NCBI GenBank assembly: GCA_024349245.1
Contig: JALDNG010000001.1
Span: forward strand, 1,919,001 to 1,983,000
Direction of reading: 5' to 3'
Length of the DNA stretch: 64,000 nt
DNA from: Neodontobutis hainanensis
Taxonomy: Eukaryota; Chordata; Actinopteri; Gobiiformes; Odontobutidae
The translations under genes and the position numbers were made by a program. The notes under the pieces were generated by a model. It had not been told where the DNA came from. It ran no database searches and saw nothing but the letters and a program-made list of their open reading frames with translations. Positions 62,623-64,000 of the stretch are shown in pieces. Every line of letters begins with the position of its first letter. Position 1 is the first letter of the stretch.

Positions 62623-62925
62623 AGCAAGAGTTGTGGCTCTTTTGAAAAGTCTGGGAGACCACACCCCTGGACAGACGAGCACTATTTTTAACCCCCGCTC
62701 CTGCTGGAGGTGTTTAGTTTCTCTGGCTGGAGGAGGGGGGGGAGTGCCACTGCTTCTTCTCAGAGTGTATGTGCCACTGTACACCCCAGTCCACCACCGT
62801 CCTCTCAGTAGATCCCTGACAGGCCGATGGGTCATAAAGAAATTTGGGCTGGGGGCTTAAAAAAAAAAGAGCCATGGCATTGTGTCACCACAAGGTTTTG
62901 AGAGCGTTACATAAGCCTTATTTGG
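62623..62925 (-). promoter_or_regulatory. possible distal muscle promoter/enhancer upstream of myl1
   Basis: This GC-rich island in AT-rich DNA has a MEF2/TATA-like TTAAAAATAG (minus strand, 62682-62691) and a perfect CArG box CCTTATTTGG (62916-62925), the SRF site of muscle genes. A minus-strand splice donor GTAAGAGTG follows CTCTTGCT (exon edge at 62623), about 60 bases below the TATA-like site, as for a short non-coding first exon. No ATG occurs in that stretch. It could be an alternative start for myl1 or an enhancer. Confidence 0.35.
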
Positions 62926-64000
62926 CAGAGGAAGCGGCCTCAGCTAAAGTATCCAACACTGGATTATACTCTCCGCTTTACCAGTCAATACAATAACTCG
63001 CATGTTTGTTCTCACTGATATCGTGTCCATTTTAAAATGTGTTATAGAAACATATGCCACATGAGAATATATGGTGTGTTCTCATTCATATTTGTGGCTT
63101 GAGATGTTTAGAATATTAAACTGTGAGGCAGAACCTGTATCACTCTGTCCTGCCTCATAGGTCAGCAACATCCACTGTTTTTATTTCTTCTTTGTCAGAA
63201 TGTAGTGGAAGGGTCGTTGTTTGGTAAAGCATCCATGCTTCTTTCGCAGCATGTTCAACCTCTATGAAGATATTTTGTTCTTGATAGATCTATCTCACCT
63301 GGTAGAGCGCATACCAGATCCGTATCGACTCTTGTTAGATTGAGACATATACTCTGTGTCGCCTTCGTCTTTAAACCCCGTTTCCTGACGATCTATTGTC
63401 TATATCAAATCTTAAATCTTATCTATTGGCAACAGTGCGATAAGACTGTGTCATGGCTCAATCCCAGGTTTGGTGCCGATCTACTACCTCATGTGGTGCT
63501 ACTTTACAAATCCATAACCCCAAATCTAGATGGACTAAAACTATAACGCAACAGCTGTACAAAGTCTTGTACTTTATTGCTTAGAGTATGCAAAGGACAA
63601 GCAACAGCTAAGACTTTAGTGTAGGCTAGTGCAATCCAACCGGCTCAGTACGAAAGCAGCATCCATTTTCTTTTCACACACACGAGGTTTTTAGTAGAAG
63701 TCAACACAAAATCCAGTCAAAACATGCCCCCGTTTGCATTTATACAGAAAAAGGAGCAGAAAACACACAACATGCGCTTAGTATGTGGGACTTGTGTTTA
63801 TCCAATTTCAAAATACATTATACCCAGTGGAGAAAGAGAGCGGGAACATGGCACAAAGTCAGAAGCAGGAACCACGGTCAGCCGTCAAATCTTTAATGAC
63901 TTCCCCATCTTTCCAAGTCATTTGTTGTAATCGGGCATGGTTTTCTCCTGTTTTTTTTTTTTTTTTGGGGGGGGGTCTAACTACCTGTTGGACCGTTTAC
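62926..64000. other. right-hand flank
   Basis: No gene was recognised. Near 63946-63977 a T run passes directly into a G run. A tRNA-like fragment near 63290-63315 is too incomplete to call. In mammals LANCL1 follows MYL1, but no LANCL1 exon is seen here. Confidence 0.4.

Noticed and set aside
62599..62835. Opposing open frames of about 75 codons upstream of myl1.
   Set aside because: They do not resemble the Ala/Pro-rich MLC1 N-terminal exon or any other protein. The regulatory reading fits better.
63285..63320. A tRNA-like A-box (CACCTGGTAGAGCGCATACC).
   Set aside because: No cloverleaf and no B-box at the right distance. Probably a fragment of a tRNA-derived repeat or chance.

Overview
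This window is vertebrate nuclear DNA, almost certainly from a ray-finned (teleost) fish. Its genes are broken into many short exons with GT/AG introns, and the proteins are recognisable animal families. Introns are AT-rich with microsatellites and decayed transposon fragments, and one interspersed repeat is of a type I know from teleosts. There are no bacterial operons, ribosome-binding sites or CRISPR arrays. Exons were joined by hand from splice sites, reading phase and family similarity. Edges are read from the sequence but not confirmed by transcripts.

Four genes were found, all on the minus strand, so transcription runs from high to low coordinates. From right to left they are: (1) myl1-type fast skeletal myosin light chain 3 (about 57.5-60.2 kb), 150 aa, complete, with a TATA/MEF2/E-box muscle promoter; (2) acadl, mitochondrial long-chain acyl-CoA dehydrogenase (about 52.4-56.6 kb), 440 aa, complete in 11 coding exons; (3) map2, the neuronal microtubule-associated protein (about 6.3-51.1 kb), with three leading non-coding exons spread over about 30 kb, then 16 coding exons giving about 1463 aa; (4) unc80, the NALCN channel-complex scaffold (from about 5.7 kb off the left edge), of which the first seven coding exons (about 321 residues) are present.

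map2 and unc80 are neuronal, while acadl and myl1 are metabolic and muscle genes. All four also sit together in mammals (human 2q34), so this is an old linkage group, but gene order and orientation differ from the human arrangement. No functional pathway joins the four.

The most interesting points are these. map2 carries two adjacent 93-nt exons that each encode an R2-type microtubule-binding repeat, so its full form would have five repeats instead of the mammalian three or four. REST/NRSF (RE1) motifs lie in the unc80 promoter (widely spaced half-sites) and in a map2 intron. RFX X-box palindromes recur through unc80 and map2 introns. An 18-nt in-frame microexon lies in the map2 proline/basic region. 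A 678-nt plus-strand frame with only one stop lies inside a map2 intron. A possible second muscle promoter lies 2.5 kb upstream of myl1.
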